DNA of 64,000 bases from Rhodovastum sp963804495 (GTDB lineage Bacteria; Pseudomonadota; Alphaproteobacteria; Acetobacterales; Acetobacteraceae): positions 1 through 64,000 of the forward strand of contig CAWDQN010000011.1 in the NCBI GenBank assembly GCA_963804495.1, read 5' to 3'. A program made the translations under genes and the position numbers. This document shows positions 8,755 through 17,475 of this stretch, in pieces. The first letter of the stretch is position 1. Every line of letters starts with the position of its first letter. A model generated the notes under the pieces. That model worked only from the letters and a program-made list of their open reading frames with translations. It was not told where the DNA came from and searched no databases.

Positions 8755-9522
8755 ATGCAATGGGACCCCACGGTCTACCTGCAGTATGCTGACGAGCGCT
8801 TGCGTCCGGCACTCGATCTGCTGGCGCGCGTGCCGCTGGCCACGGCGGCGCGTGTGGTCGATCTGGGCTGCGGTGCCGGCAACGTCACCGCGATCCTCAA
8901 GCGGCGGTTTCCCGCGGCGAACGTGACCGGCATCGATGGGTCGGCGCCGATGCTGGCCCGCGCCCGGCAAGCCACCCCAGACTGCGCCTTCGTCCAGGCC
9001 GATATCGCCGCCTGGGCGCCCGGGCAGCCGCCGGACCTGCTGTATTCCAACGCAGCCCTGCACTGGCTGGGCGACCACGCGGCGCTGCTGCCGCGCCTGC
9101 TCGCGACCCTCGCTCCGGGTGGGGTGTTGGCGGTGCAGATGCCGGCCATGCACGACGCCCCGATCCGGGCGCTGCAATACGCGGTGGCCGCGCAAGGTCC
9201 CTGGGCGCCGCTGCTCGTTGGTGTCGCTTCGGCCCCGCCGATCCTGTCATCCGGCGCCTACTGGGACGTGTTGTGGCCGCACTGCGCAAAGCTCGACCTG
9301 TGGGAGACCATTTACCTGCACGCCCTGCAGGGCGACGACGCGGTGGTGCAATGGGCCATGGGCACCAGCCTGCGCCCGTTCCTCGATCATCTGCCGGCTG
9401 ACCTGCGCCCGGATTTCCTCGACGCCTACCGCGCGGCGGTGGACCCGGTTTATCCGCGCCGGCCGGACGGAACGACGCTGCTGCCGTTCCGGCGGTTGTT
9501 CCTGGTGGCGACGATCGCGTAG
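8755..9522 (+). CDS. tam: Trans-aconitate 2-methyltransferase
   Basis: 255 residues, the normal Tam length. Transfers a methyl group from S-adenosylmethionine to trans-aconitate, a toxic by-product of the citrate cycle. The N-terminus QWDPTVYLQYADERLRPALD matches the family, followed by the SAM motif VVDLGCGAGNVT (about 40), GIDGSAPMLARAR, DLLYSNAALHWLGDH and LAPGGVLAVQMP. I chose ATG 8755 (GAGG about 9 bases upstream) because the preceding five codons are not family-like. Sits 59 bases after leuA with its own ribosome site. Confidence 0.87.
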   Translation: MQWDPTVYLQYADERLRPALDLLARVPLATAARVVDLGCGAGNVTAILKRRFPAANVTGIDGSAPMLARARQATPDCAFVQADIAAWAPGQPPDLLYSNAALHWLGDHAALLPRLLATLAPGGVLAVQMPAMHDAPIRALQYAVAAQGPWAPLLVGVASAPPILSSGAYWDVLWPHCAKLDLWETIYLHALQGDDAVVQWAMGTSLRPFLDHLPADLRPDFLDAYRAAVDPVYPRRPDGTTLLPFRRLFLVATIA

Positions 9523-9597
9523 CTGTCATTGTCATGCCGTTTGACGTTGCGTCCTGTTCGGCGGCATGCAGGTCGGGCGCCAACCCCAGCGAGGATC

Positions 9598-9996
9598 ATG
9601 ATGAAAGGTTTCGTCGAGGATATTGAGGACCTGACCGAGGACAATCATGACTTCCGGCGGGTCCTTTACACCGGCAAGTACCTTCAATTGGTACTGATGG
9701 CCCTCAAGCCCGGCGAAGAGATTGGCGAGGAGGTGCATGCCGACCACGACCAGTTCTTCCGGGTCGAGAAGGGCAAGGGGGAGGTGATCATCGACGGCGT
9801 CCGCACGAAGATCAAAAGCGACGTGGCGATCGTCGTGCCTGCAGGCGCTCGCCACAATGTCATCAACACCGGGGAAAAGCCGCTGAAGCTGTACACGATC
9901 TATGGTCCGCCCGAGCACGCGGAGGGCGTGGTGCGCAGCACGAAGGCCGAGGCCGAGGCCACCGGGGAGCACTTTGACGGGAAGACCACCGAGTAG
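9598..9996 (+). CDS. Cupin-domain protein
   Basis: 132 residues forming a single small cupin barrel. Metal-site motif 1 is seen as GEEIGEEVHADHDQFFRVEKG and motif 2 as PAGARHNVINTGEKPLKLY, with His, His, Glu and His ligands in place. Close relatives in proteobacteria are conserved but uncharacterised; substrates of such mono-cupins range from sugars to small acids. Two adjacent ATGs (9598, 9601) follow GAGG; either may be used. Probably cytosolic, since no signal peptide is visible. Confidence 0.8.
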   Translation: MMKGFVEDIEDLTEDNHDFRRVLYTGKYLQLVLMALKPGEEIGEEVHADHDQFFRVEKGKGEVIIDGVRTKIKSDVAIVVPAGARHNVINTGEKPLKLYTIYGPPEHAEGVVRSTKAEAEATGEHFDGKTTE

Positions 9997-10804
9997 CTGA
10001 TCTGCTCTGCCTTCCTGTCAACGCCGCGGAATTGCTCATCCTCCTGAGGTTGAGCCGAGCGTCGGTGCCGGAACGGCGATTTGCGTCGATGGTGACCGCG
10101 ACCCGCAGACCGGCGGCTCAGTTGCGAAACGCAGCAACCGATGGCGGTCGGACTGCTGGCCCTGCCACTTCAGGGTGTTCGCCTCGACGGGCCACCCGAT
10201 GGAGCGGCGTCACCCGCCTGGGGCGGCTCGGCGGCGCCGCCACACGTACGAACGAGCTGTTATCATTACGAACTGCTTCAACGTGATACGCCCACGACGT
10301 CACCGGAGATCGCGGGGCGCGCGCGGGCGCGTCGCTACGGCTTTCACGGTGCGCAGCGCTCGTATGGATCCGGACATGAATGGACTGGATCAGGTATCCG
10401 CCGGTGTGCCGCTGTTGTTTCCCGGATGCCGGGCGAGGCCCTGCCGAAAACGCCTGACCTGCGAACTTGTCCGGGGCTGACCTTGATGGTGGACTGGCGG
10501 TGACGGTGGGGTCGCCGGATGCTCGCTGCGACGGAGATTGGTGAAAGCCGCGCCTGGTCCCGATAAAGCGCAGGCCGGATCCAGGAATTCGGGATCTTGA
10601 AGCGATCCCTACCCGCTACGATCGCGGCGCTCGTTTCTTCTTCTGACGCTTCGACTTGGTCCTGGCGGAAATTGAACGCGAGCAGCGACCCTCGATCAGG
10701 CACCCGGCGAATAAGAACTCGAAAAAATCAATCCGTGACCAGCCGCTTGACGAGGCAAGGCGGGTGGAGATTGATGTTGCCCCGACAGCAACCTGGTGTC
10801 GCCA
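9997..10804. other. Long intergenic region, no supported gene
   Basis: About 800 bases between the cupin and glycosyltransferase genes. Frames here have scrambled alanine/arginine-rich translations without domain patterns or convincing ribosome sites. Base composition is somewhat lower in GC near 10260-10300 and 10700-10745. It may be decayed mobile DNA plus the promoter of the glycosyltransferase operon, but I see nothing I can name. Confidence 0.5.
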
Positions 10805-12613
10805 ATGACCCCGCGCCCCTCTGATTTAACGTCGGTGGCCCCCACTCCCACTGCCCCCGGCTACATCGATTTCTACGGATATCACCCTGCCGCTGACGGC
10901 TGGTTGCTCTGCGGCTGGGTCCCTTTGCCCGGTTTTGGCGCCGCCCGCTGCCTTTTGCCCCGTGGCTCCGCCCGCATCGTCTTCGAGGTTGGCGAATTGC
11001 AAGGCGACATCGTTCTCGCACGATTTGAGCGCAATGACCTCGGCGAGCGTGGCGTCGGCGTGGTCCTGTTCCTCGCGGCTGCCGGGCAATTCCTCGGCCG
11101 GCTGATAGCTCTTGACCTGCGCGATACGGCGACCATCCCTTACCGCTTGCTTGCCGCCGAGGCGGCACCGCAATTGCACGACGTGGAACTCGCCACCCGG
11201 CTGCGACCGATCCTGAACGGCGCGATGCGCGATGAGGGCCGGACCGAACTGCTGGCTCTGCTGTCACGGCGCGGCTACAGCGGCGAGGATACGCTCGACC
11301 GCCTGACCGACTTTATCAGGCTCGACATCGACGAGGCCATCCTATGCCCGCCTGACGGGTTGGCGTTGATCGGCTGGTTCCTCGCGGCTCCGGGCACGGT
11401 AGAGTTGATCCGCATCCGCTGCGGGGTAGCCATGGCGGAGTTGCGGACGCAGGATTTCGTCGTGGTCGAACGTGGCGACGTGATCGAGGCAGTGGGCGCC
11501 GCGCTTGGCTTCACCGATGTCCGGTGTGGCTTCATTGCCTTCGTGCCCGGACTTACATCGGCGGATGATGCAGCGTACATTGAGGTGGAAACGAAGCGGC
11601 GCGAGATCGGCTTCAAGAACGTACCGGCACGCCGGTTGAGAGGGTTGCCGGCGATACGCAGCATTCTCGGCAGCTTTGAGATACAGTATGGTGATGTCCT
11701 TCCCGCCTTACGAAATGTCATTGCACCCGCCATCACCCGGCTCAACCAGGCCCGCATGCAGGAGCCACCGGTGGTGACCGCAGTTTCATTTGGCGCGCCG
11801 GCCGCGGCCCCGCGGACGAGCGTCATTGTGCCGCTGTATGGACGGATGGACTTCATGGAGTACCAGATCGGCCTGCTGGCGGCGCTGGGCTGCAGCAGCG
11901 GTACCGAACTGATTTATGTGCTGGACGACCCGCCGAAGCGGCGCGAGCTTCAAACGCTCGCGGAAAGCCTGTATTTGCGCTTCGGCATTCCGTTCCGGCT
12001 GCTCATGCTCAGCCACAACATGGGCTACGCGCCGGCGAACAACATCGGCCTCCGGCAAGCAAACGGTGAGTTTGTCTGTTTCGTCAACTCTGATGTGTTC
12101 CCGTCAACACCGGATTGGATCGGACGCCTTGTCGCACGGCTGGAGGGAGATGCATCGCTCGGAGCGGTGGGTCCGTTGCTGCTGTTCGAAGATGGATCGG
12201 TGCAGCACGAGGGCATGACGTTCGAGCCGATCACAGTGCTGGGTGGCCTGATGTTCCCACGGCATAACCGCAAAGGCTGGCGCCCGCGCGCAGGCGCGGG
12301 CCTCGTTCGTGAGCCGCTCATCACCGGTGCCTGTATGGTGATGCGACGCGCGCTGGTGCAAGAGCTGGGTGGTTTCGACGAGGCATATGCAATCGGCGAT
12401 TTCGAGGACACCGATCTGTGCCTGAAGATCGGCCGCCGCGGTTTGGCTTGCGCGGTCGATCATGAGGTCCAGCTCTATCATCTCGAACGCAAGTCGCAGG
12501 ACGGGCTGGAGCAGCGCTGGCGCATGAACATGACACTCTGCAACGCCTGGCTGCACCAGTGCCGTTGGTTCGGCGAACCCGATCAAATCGCGCCGGAGTG
12601 GGCTGATGCGTGA
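10805..12613 (+). CDS. Family 2 glycosyltransferase with N-terminal extension
   Basis: 602 residues. Residues 1 to about 330 form an unrecognised region (DFYGYHPAADGWLLCGWVP, later ALIGWFLAAPGTVELIRIRC, two similar all-beta segments seen in some exopolysaccharide enzymes). From about 335 there is a GT2 fold: TSVIVPLYGRMDFMEYQI, a nucleotide-sugar loop NMGYAPANNIGLRQANGEFV, the DXD-like FVNSDVF and the acceptor side PLITGACMVMRRAL, GGFDEAYAIGDFEDTDLCLK. It probably adds sugars to a surface polysaccharide in the cytosol. Its stop overlaps the next glycosyltransferase by 8 bases, so they form an operon. Confidence 0.82.
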   Translation: MTPRPSDLTSVAPTPTAPGYIDFYGYHPAADGWLLCGWVPLPGFGAARCLLPRGSARIVFEVGELQGDIVLARFERNDLGERGVGVVLFLAAAGQFLGRLIALDLRDTATIPYRLLAAEAAPQLHDVELATRLRPILNGAMRDEGRTELLALLSRRGYSGEDTLDRLTDFIRLDIDEAILCPPDGLALIGWFLAAPGTVELIRIRCGVAMAELRTQDFVVVERGDVIEAVGAALGFTDVRCGFIAFVPGLTSADDAAYIEVETKRREIGFKNVPARRLRGLPAIRSILGSFEIQYGDVLPALRNVIAPAITRLNQARMQEPPVVTAVSFGAPAAAPRTSVIVPLYGRMDFMEYQIGLLAALGCSSGTELIYVLDDPPKRRELQTLAESLYLRFGIPFRLLMLSHNMGYAPANNIGLRQANGEFVCFVNSDVFPSTPDWIGRLVARLEGDASLGAVGPLLLFEDGSVQHEGMTFEPITVLGGLMFPRHNRKGWRPRAGAGLVREPLITGACMVMRRALVQELGGFDEAYAIGDFEDTDLCLKIGRRGLACAVDHEVQLYHLERKSQDGLEQRWRMNMTLCNAWLHQCRWFGEPDQIAPEWADA

Positions 12614-13880
12614 CGAACGTCCCGTTCGCGTGCTGATCGCTTCGCACGGCCATCCTCAGCTCACCCGCGGCGGCGCAGAAATCGCGGCGTTTCAGCTGTT
12701 CCGGGCGATCTGCGACAAGCCGGGTTGGGAGGCTTGGTTCCTGGGCTGTCAGAACAACCCATCGGGCGGCCGGCTGGGGACGGCGATGACCCAGCCGTTT
12801 TCCGAGCGCGAGTTCGTCTACAGCACAGGCAGGTTCGAGTGGTTCAAGTTCGCCAACCGCGATCCGGCTTTTGCCAGAACGTTCCGAACGCTGCTTGAAG
12901 GGGTGCAGCCCGACATCGTCCACTTTCACCACTTCATAAACTTCGGCGTCGAGGCATTCTACCACGTTCGGGACGCGCTACCTCATGCGACGATTGTGCT
13001 CACGGTACACGAGTATCTCTCGATCTGCCATCATTACGGACAGATGGTGACGAAAGGCCGGGAAAACCTTTGCTATGACGCCAGTCCAACGCGATGTAAC
13101 CACTGCTTCCCTGATATCGGCGTTTCAGATTTTTTCCTACGGAAGCTCTACATCAGCGGCTTTTTTGCCATGATCGACCATTTTATTTCGCCCAGCAGTT
13201 TTCTGGCCGCCCGGCTGACTGACTGGGGCATCCCCGCGGACCGTATCAGCGTGATCGAGAATGTTATTCCGCCAACGGGCGACGCCGTGCCGGCGCGCCG
13301 AAAGGAGGATACGGATCCGCTCAGGGTTGGGTTCTTTGGCCAGATCTCGCGCCTCAAGGGGATCAATGTCCTGTTTGATGCGGCCGAATTGATGGAAGCT
13401 GAGGAGTTCGCTGATGTGGTGTTTGACATACACGGCGATTACCGCGGCCAACCGCCGGAGTTTCAGAAGGAGTTTTTGCATCGGCTCGATGGTGCTGGCC
13501 GCAACGTCGTATTCCATGGCCCCTATGATATGCAGCGGGTGGATTCGCTCATGCGGCAGGTCGACATTACCATCGTGCCGTCGATCTGGTGGGAGAACTC
13601 GCCGATTGTCATCCAGGAAGCGTTCCGCAATTGCCGCCCGGTTATCTGCTCCGATATCGGCGGCATGGCCGAGAAGGTGCGGGATGGCGAGGATGGTTGG
13701 TATTTTCCGGTCGGCAGTCCGATCGGGTTGGTTGCACTATTGAAGCGGCTTTGCCGGGATCGTGATCTCGTAAGGCGTGTCGCCGCGGCGACACGGAGGC
13801 CCCCTGATGTTGACGCGGTCCTCAATGCGCATATTCATCTTTTCGAAAAGGCGAGACCGATTGCGTTTGGTGGCGTGTGA
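12606..13880 (+). CDS. Family 4 (group 1) glycosyltransferase
   Basis: 424 residues in the GT-B fold. The N-terminal half has IASHGHPQLTRGGAEIAAF and PDIVHFHHFINFG, usual for GT4 acceptor domains, with a cysteine-rich insert (NLCYDASPTRCNHCFPDIG) found in exopolysaccharide GT4 enzymes. The C-terminal half has LRVGFFGQISRLKGINVLFD, VVFHGPYDMQRVDSLMRQVD and the E-x7-E nucleotide-sugar motif around ENSPIVIQEAFRNCRPVICS. Overlaps the upstream GT2 by 8 bases. Likely a cytosolic polysaccharide-building enzyme; donor and acceptor cannot be inferred. Confidence 0.85.
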   Translation: MRDERPVRVLIASHGHPQLTRGGAEIAAFQLFRAICDKPGWEAWFLGCQNNPSGGRLGTAMTQPFSEREFVYSTGRFEWFKFANRDPAFARTFRTLLEGVQPDIVHFHHFINFGVEAFYHVRDALPHATIVLTVHEYLSICHHYGQMVTKGRENLCYDASPTRCNHCFPDIGVSDFFLRKLYISGFFAMIDHFISPSSFLAARLTDWGIPADRISVIENVIPPTGDAVPARRKEDTDPLRVGFFGQISRLKGINVLFDAAELMEAEEFADVVFDIHGDYRGQPPEFQKEFLHRLDGAGRNVVFHGPYDMQRVDSLMRQVDITIVPSIWWENSPIVIQEAFRNCRPVICSDIGGMAEKVRDGEDGWYFPVGSPIGLVALLKRLCRDRDLVRRVAAATRRPPDVDAVLNAHIHLFEKARPIAFGGV

Positions 13881-14102
13881 TTGTCACTCATTGGTATTTC
13901 GATGCCGAAGCTCGGGTGGTGTGGTGATATTCACTGCGCCTGCGTGGGCTATTGAAATCTTAGCTGGTCGATTATTCACGCTACGAAGAACCGGAGCCAG
14001 GGCAACCGAATCGGAAGAAAACAATCAGGTGGGCGGCAAGAACGCAACGAACAAATCCAAAATTGGGCGTGATGTATCGGCTGGAGCGTCTATCCTGGCC
14101 GG

Positions 14103-14468
14103 GTGATCGACATCGCTGCCATCAAGGCTCGCTTCGAGGCGCCGGAGCCGGTTCCGGGCGGAAGAGGGTGCCGGTTGTTCGCGGCCAGTGAAGCGCGCAC
14201 TGCGGGCCACGGGGGGGTGATTGCGGTTTCGCTGGCAACCGGGATTGCGCGCAGCGCGATCGGTCGCGGCCTGGCAGACTTGCTTACTGGCACCGCGATG
14301 TTCAGCCCGCGGCTTCGGCGACCGGGCGGGGGCGGCAAGCCAGCGGCGGGAGCCGCCTCGCCCGCGAACGGGCGTGCCGCGCGACAAAGATCAGCGCCAG
14401 CACCATCTGCGCTTCTCACCTTGATTGTCGCGAGGCAATCAGATCCAGATCCCGCGGCAGTCCCCTGA
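14103..14468 (+). pseudogene. ISAzo13-family transposase, N-terminal fragment
   Basis: The frame reads IDIAAIKARFEAPEPV, GRRLF-like CRLFAASEARTAGHGGVI, VSLATGIARSAIGRGLADL and RRPGGGGKP, which is the standard helix-turn-helix start of ISAzo13 transposases (IKARYE, RRLFAASEA, VSRATGIARSTIGRGL). It degenerates after about residue 80 and stops at 14468. The matching C-terminal type of fragment is at 2869-3036. The stretch 13881-14102 before it holds no gene. Confidence 0.65.
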
Positions 14469-14649
14469 GCGAGGTCAGGCCGGCAGTCAACGGCTCGGAG
14501 TCGTACTGGAAACCCAGAACGCCCCGTGGCGCCATCCCGCACCCCGTTGGTGATCGTCGGTGATTGGCAAATCCAGACTATCTCTTTGATTCTTCAGGGC
14601 CAACGCGGAGCCGACAATTTTTTGGTGCGGGATTACGGAAGCAAGAAGG

Positions 14650-14756
14650 CCAGGGCTTTGCCCTGGACCCGCCGTCGTGCGCAGCGCGCCTTCGGCGGGA
14701 CGTCGTGCGCAGCGCGCCTTCGGCGCGAGTCGTGCGCAGCGCGCCTTCGGCGGGAC
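14650..14756. repeat. GC hairpin repeat with 27/28-bp triplicate
   Basis: A CCAGGGC-TTT-GCCCTGG hairpin (14650-14666) and GACCCGCC introduce three near-identical tandem copies of a 27-28 base unit starting gtcgtgcgcagcgcgccttc at 14674, 14702 and 14729. The hairpin belongs to the same interspersed family as 46939-46980 (opposite orientation) and resembles 44299-44341. It lies in the 363-base gap before the MBOAT gene, which holds no other feature. Confidence 0.7.
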
Positions 14757-14832
14757 GGCCGGGAGGCGCTTGGAACCCGTTGCCAACCGCACCCGAGAAT
14801 GACAGAGGGTCATCACAACATCACCACGCCCC

Positions 14833-16212
14833 ATGCTCTTCAGCTCGGTCACCTTCCTGTTCTACTTCCTGCCAGCATTCCTGCTGGCCTATGCCGTGTT
14901 GCCCTGGGCCAACGCCGTGCTACTGGCGGGCAGCCTGTTGTTCTACGCCTGGGGCGACCCGGCACGGCTGCCGGTGTTGCTGGCCTGCATCCTGCTGAAT
15001 TGGCGGTTCGGCTTGCTGGTCGCGCGCGGTCAACCGGGCGCCCTGGCGCTTGGGGTGGGAAGCAATCTCGGCCTGCTGATCTGGTTCAAATATGCCGGGT
15101 TCCTGGCCACCCAGGTGGGCATAGCCGCCTTCTGGGTCGGACTGCCCGCCCCGCCGGTGCCCGACATCCTGCTGCCGCTCGGCATTTCATTTTTTACCTT
15201 CCAGGGCATCTCCTATCTGGTGGACGTGCGGCGGGGGGTGGTGCAGGCACAACCGAGCCTGCTGAAATTCGCCATGTACAAGGCGATGTTCCCACCGCTG
15301 ATCGCCGGCCCGATCGTCCGCTACGCCGTGGTCGCCGACCGGGTGGACCGGCGGCACGTCACCATTCAAGCGCTCGAACGCGGGGTGGAAAGCTTCATCG
15401 TCGGCCTGGCCCAGAAGGTGCTGGTGGCGAACACGCTCGCCGGGCCGGTGGACCACATCTTCGCCCTCCCGCCCGACCAGCTCGGGCCGGGAATCGCCTG
15501 GCTCGGGGCGGTCGGCTACGCGCTGCAGATATTTTTCGACTTCGCCGGCTATTCGAACATGGCGATCGGTCTCGGCCGCATGCTGGGCTTCGAGTTGCCG
15601 ATCAACTTCGACCGACCCTATGCCGCACGCTCGGTGACCGAGTTCTGGCGGCGCTGGCACATCACCCTGTCCACCTGGTTTCGCGACTACGTGTATATCC
15701 CGCTCGGCGGCAACCGGCGCGGCCCATGGCGCACCACGGCGAACCTGGTGACAGTGTTTCTGCTGTGCGGCTTTTGGCACGGCGCGAGCTGGAATTTTGG
15801 CGTCTGGGGCCTTTATCATGGGCTGTTCCTGGTACTCGAGCGGCTGGGGCTCGCGCGGCTGCTGCTGGCGCTGCCGCGGGCGGCGCAGCACGCCTACCTG
15901 GTCGTGGTGGTGGTGATCGGCTGGGTGCCGTTCCGGGCCGACACGCTGGCGCACGCGGGTGAAGTGCTGCGCGCCATGGCGGGCGCGATGGGGGTGCAGG
16001 CGGCTGCGGTCGGCCCGGTGTTGACCGGCAGTGTGTCGGCGGCGCTGGTCTGCGGCGCGCTGCTCTCGGCGTGGCCGCGGGACCGCCTCATCCTGCCGGC
16101 CTGGCTGCAGCCGCACATGCTGCGCCAGTGCGCCTGCGTGGTGCTGGCGGTGCTATCGGTCGCCTCGCTCGCGGCCGGAACTTACAATCCCTTCATCTAT
16201 TTCCGCTTCTGA
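14833..16212 (+). CDS. MBOAT-family O-acyltransferase (AlgI-like)
   Basis: 459 residues, multi-pass membrane protein. It opens MLFSSVTFLFYFLPAFLLAY as AlgI/DltB-type enzymes do, has LLPLGISFFTFQGISYLVD, the conserved VTEFWRRWHITLSTWFRDYV followed by YIPLGGNRRG, and the catalytic histidine motif CGFWHGASWNFGVWGLYHG (about residues 315-334). Such proteins move acetyl groups across the inner membrane for O-acetylation of an exported polysaccharide. The downstream gene, overlapping by one base at its likely original ATG, encodes an AlgJ/AlgX-like partner, which supports this role. Glycosyltransferases upstream may build the substrate (inference). Confidence 0.9.
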   Translation: MLFSSVTFLFYFLPAFLLAYAVLPWANAVLLAGSLLFYAWGDPARLPVLLACILLNWRFGLLVARGQPGALALGVGSNLGLLIWFKYAGFLATQVGIAAFWVGLPAPPVPDILLPLGISFFTFQGISYLVDVRRGVVQAQPSLLKFAMYKAMFPPLIAGPIVRYAVVADRVDRRHVTIQALERGVESFIVGLAQKVLVANTLAGPVDHIFALPPDQLGPGIAWLGAVGYALQIFFDFAGYSNMAIGLGRMLGFELPINFDRPYAARSVTEFWRRWHITLSTWFRDYVYIPLGGNRRGPWRTTANLVTVFLLCGFWHGASWNFGVWGLYHGLFLVLERLGLARLLLALPRAAQHAYLVVVVVIGWVPFRADTLAHAGEVLRAMAGAMGVQAAAVGPVLTGSVSAALVCGALLSAWPRDRLILPAWLQPHMLRQCACVVLAVLSVASLAAGTYNPFIYFRF

Positions 16213-16302
16213 TGTCTGCCACCACGCCCATCACGACAACCATCGGCATGACCCTGGGGCGGGCGATCCGGCCGGTGCGACGTTCTGGGCTGGTTCATCC
16301 CG

Positions 16303-17436
16303 GTGTTTTTCGGTCTGCTCGCCCTGCCTGCGCTGGTGCAACTCGTGCGGCCACCCGCCCCCGACATCCTGGTGGCCGAAAACCGACGTGCCGCGCCGCC
16401 GCCGAACCGGCCCCACAGCGTGGCGGAAGCCCTGCAACTGCCCAGGCAGGTCGATGCCTGGCTCACCGACCGGTTCGGCCTGCGCACCACGCTGGTGCTG
16501 CTCAACGCGCGGGTGCGCTGGCTGGCGTTCGGCGAGGTTTCGTCCTCGCCCGACCTGGTGATCGGGCGGCACGGCCGGTTTTTTCTCGGCGCGCATGCCG
16601 GCGCCCCGCCGGACTCGCTCATCACCCAGGTCTGTGACGCCGCCGCGGCCGACGGAGGGGTAAAGCACGCCGCGGACTCAGTGCGCCGCGTTCTCGCCGG
16701 CGCCCGCGCCGCCGGGCTCGACCCGACAGTACTGATCGTGCCCACCCCCGCGCGGCTCTATGCCGAGGACCTGCCGGAGCGCCTGATCCCCGCATGCACC
16801 GGGCGTACCCCGCTCGGCGATGCGGTCGCGGCCGACCTGACCGGCGAGGACGTGATTTATCCGGTGGCCGCCCTGCTGGCGATGAAGGCGCGGATGGCAG
16901 TGGTTCCGCCGCGGCATTTTCACTGGGCGGGCGAGGCGCCGCTGCGCATCGCCGAACTGGTGGCCGAAGTGCATTGGGGACTGCCGCGCAGCCTGCCGCT
17001 TTCGCTCGCGCATGTCTCGCGCGCCTCGGACCTGAACTTCCTCGCCCCCGGCGCCGGCATGACCGACATGATCGACGCGCCGCAGCGCCGCCCGGCGGGC
17101 GTTCGCACCTGCCGCGCCACCGAGTGCGGCGTGCCGGGCCTGCCGCCCGATGCCGCCGCGCCGCTGGAAATCCACCGGCGCCCGGGACCGGGTATTGTGC
17201 TGGTCATCGGGGATTCTTTCGGCGACGAGATCGCGCCCGATTTTGTCGAGCAGTTCGGCGAGGTCTGGCACGTCCAGATCAATCTGCTTCGCGGCATGAA
17301 CCACGCGAGCCAACGGTCGCTGGGGGCGGTGTTGCGCGCGAAATTCCGCGGTGAACGCGTGCTGGTCGTGGTGCACGACCTTGGCACGGCGAGTGCTTTC
17401 GACCAGGTGGTCAATGAGGCGTTGGGGGTTGAGTAG
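16303..17436 (+). CDS. AlgJ/AlgX-like acetyltransferase, N-terminus frameshifted
   Basis: 377 residues from GTG 16303. A hydrophobic start (FFGLLALPALVQLV) anchors a periplasmic SGNH-like domain: RFGLRTTLVLLNARVRW, GRHGRFFLGAH, TVLIVPTPARLYAEDLP, the HFHW segment and the C-terminal IVLVIGDSFGDEIAP carrying a serine block. Partner of the MBOAT gene in polysaccharide O-acetylation. Odd point: an ATG at 16212 overlapping the MBOAT stop opens MSATTPITTTIGMTLGRAIRPVRR in another frame; dropping one base near 16280 (gacgttctgggctgg) joins it as RRLGWFIPVFFGLL. So the natural start is probably 16212 with an indel, real or sequencing error. Confidence 0.75.
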   Translation: MFFGLLALPALVQLVRPPAPDILVAENRRAAPPPNRPHSVAEALQLPRQVDAWLTDRFGLRTTLVLLNARVRWLAFGEVSSSPDLVIGRHGRFFLGAHAGAPPDSLITQVCDAAAADGGVKHAADSVRRVLAGARAAGLDPTVLIVPTPARLYAEDLPERLIPACTGRTPLGDAVAADLTGEDVIYPVAALLAMKARMAVVPPRHFHWAGEAPLRIAELVAEVHWGLPRSLPLSLAHVSRASDLNFLAPGAGMTDMIDAPQRRPAGVRTCRATECGVPGLPPDAAAPLEIHRRPGPGIVLVIGDSFGDEIAPDFVEQFGEVWHVQINLLRGMNHASQRSLGAVLRAKFRGERVLVVVHDLGTASAFDQVVNEALGVE

Positions 17437-17475
17437 GCCTGCGCCGGGGCGTGGCGCGGGCGGACGAGGCGAGAC

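Noticed and set aside
7100..8812. A 629-codon minus-strand frame opposite leuA
   Set aside because: It is the antisense shadow of leuA and has no recognisable protein pattern.
10000..10800. Several open frames in the gap before the GT2 gene
   Set aside because: Translations are scrambled, lack ribosome sites and any domain pattern; typical chance frames of GC-rich DNA.
14674..14756. Possible CRISPR array
   Set aside because: The three copies are directly adjacent with no spacers, differ slightly, and no cas gene is near.
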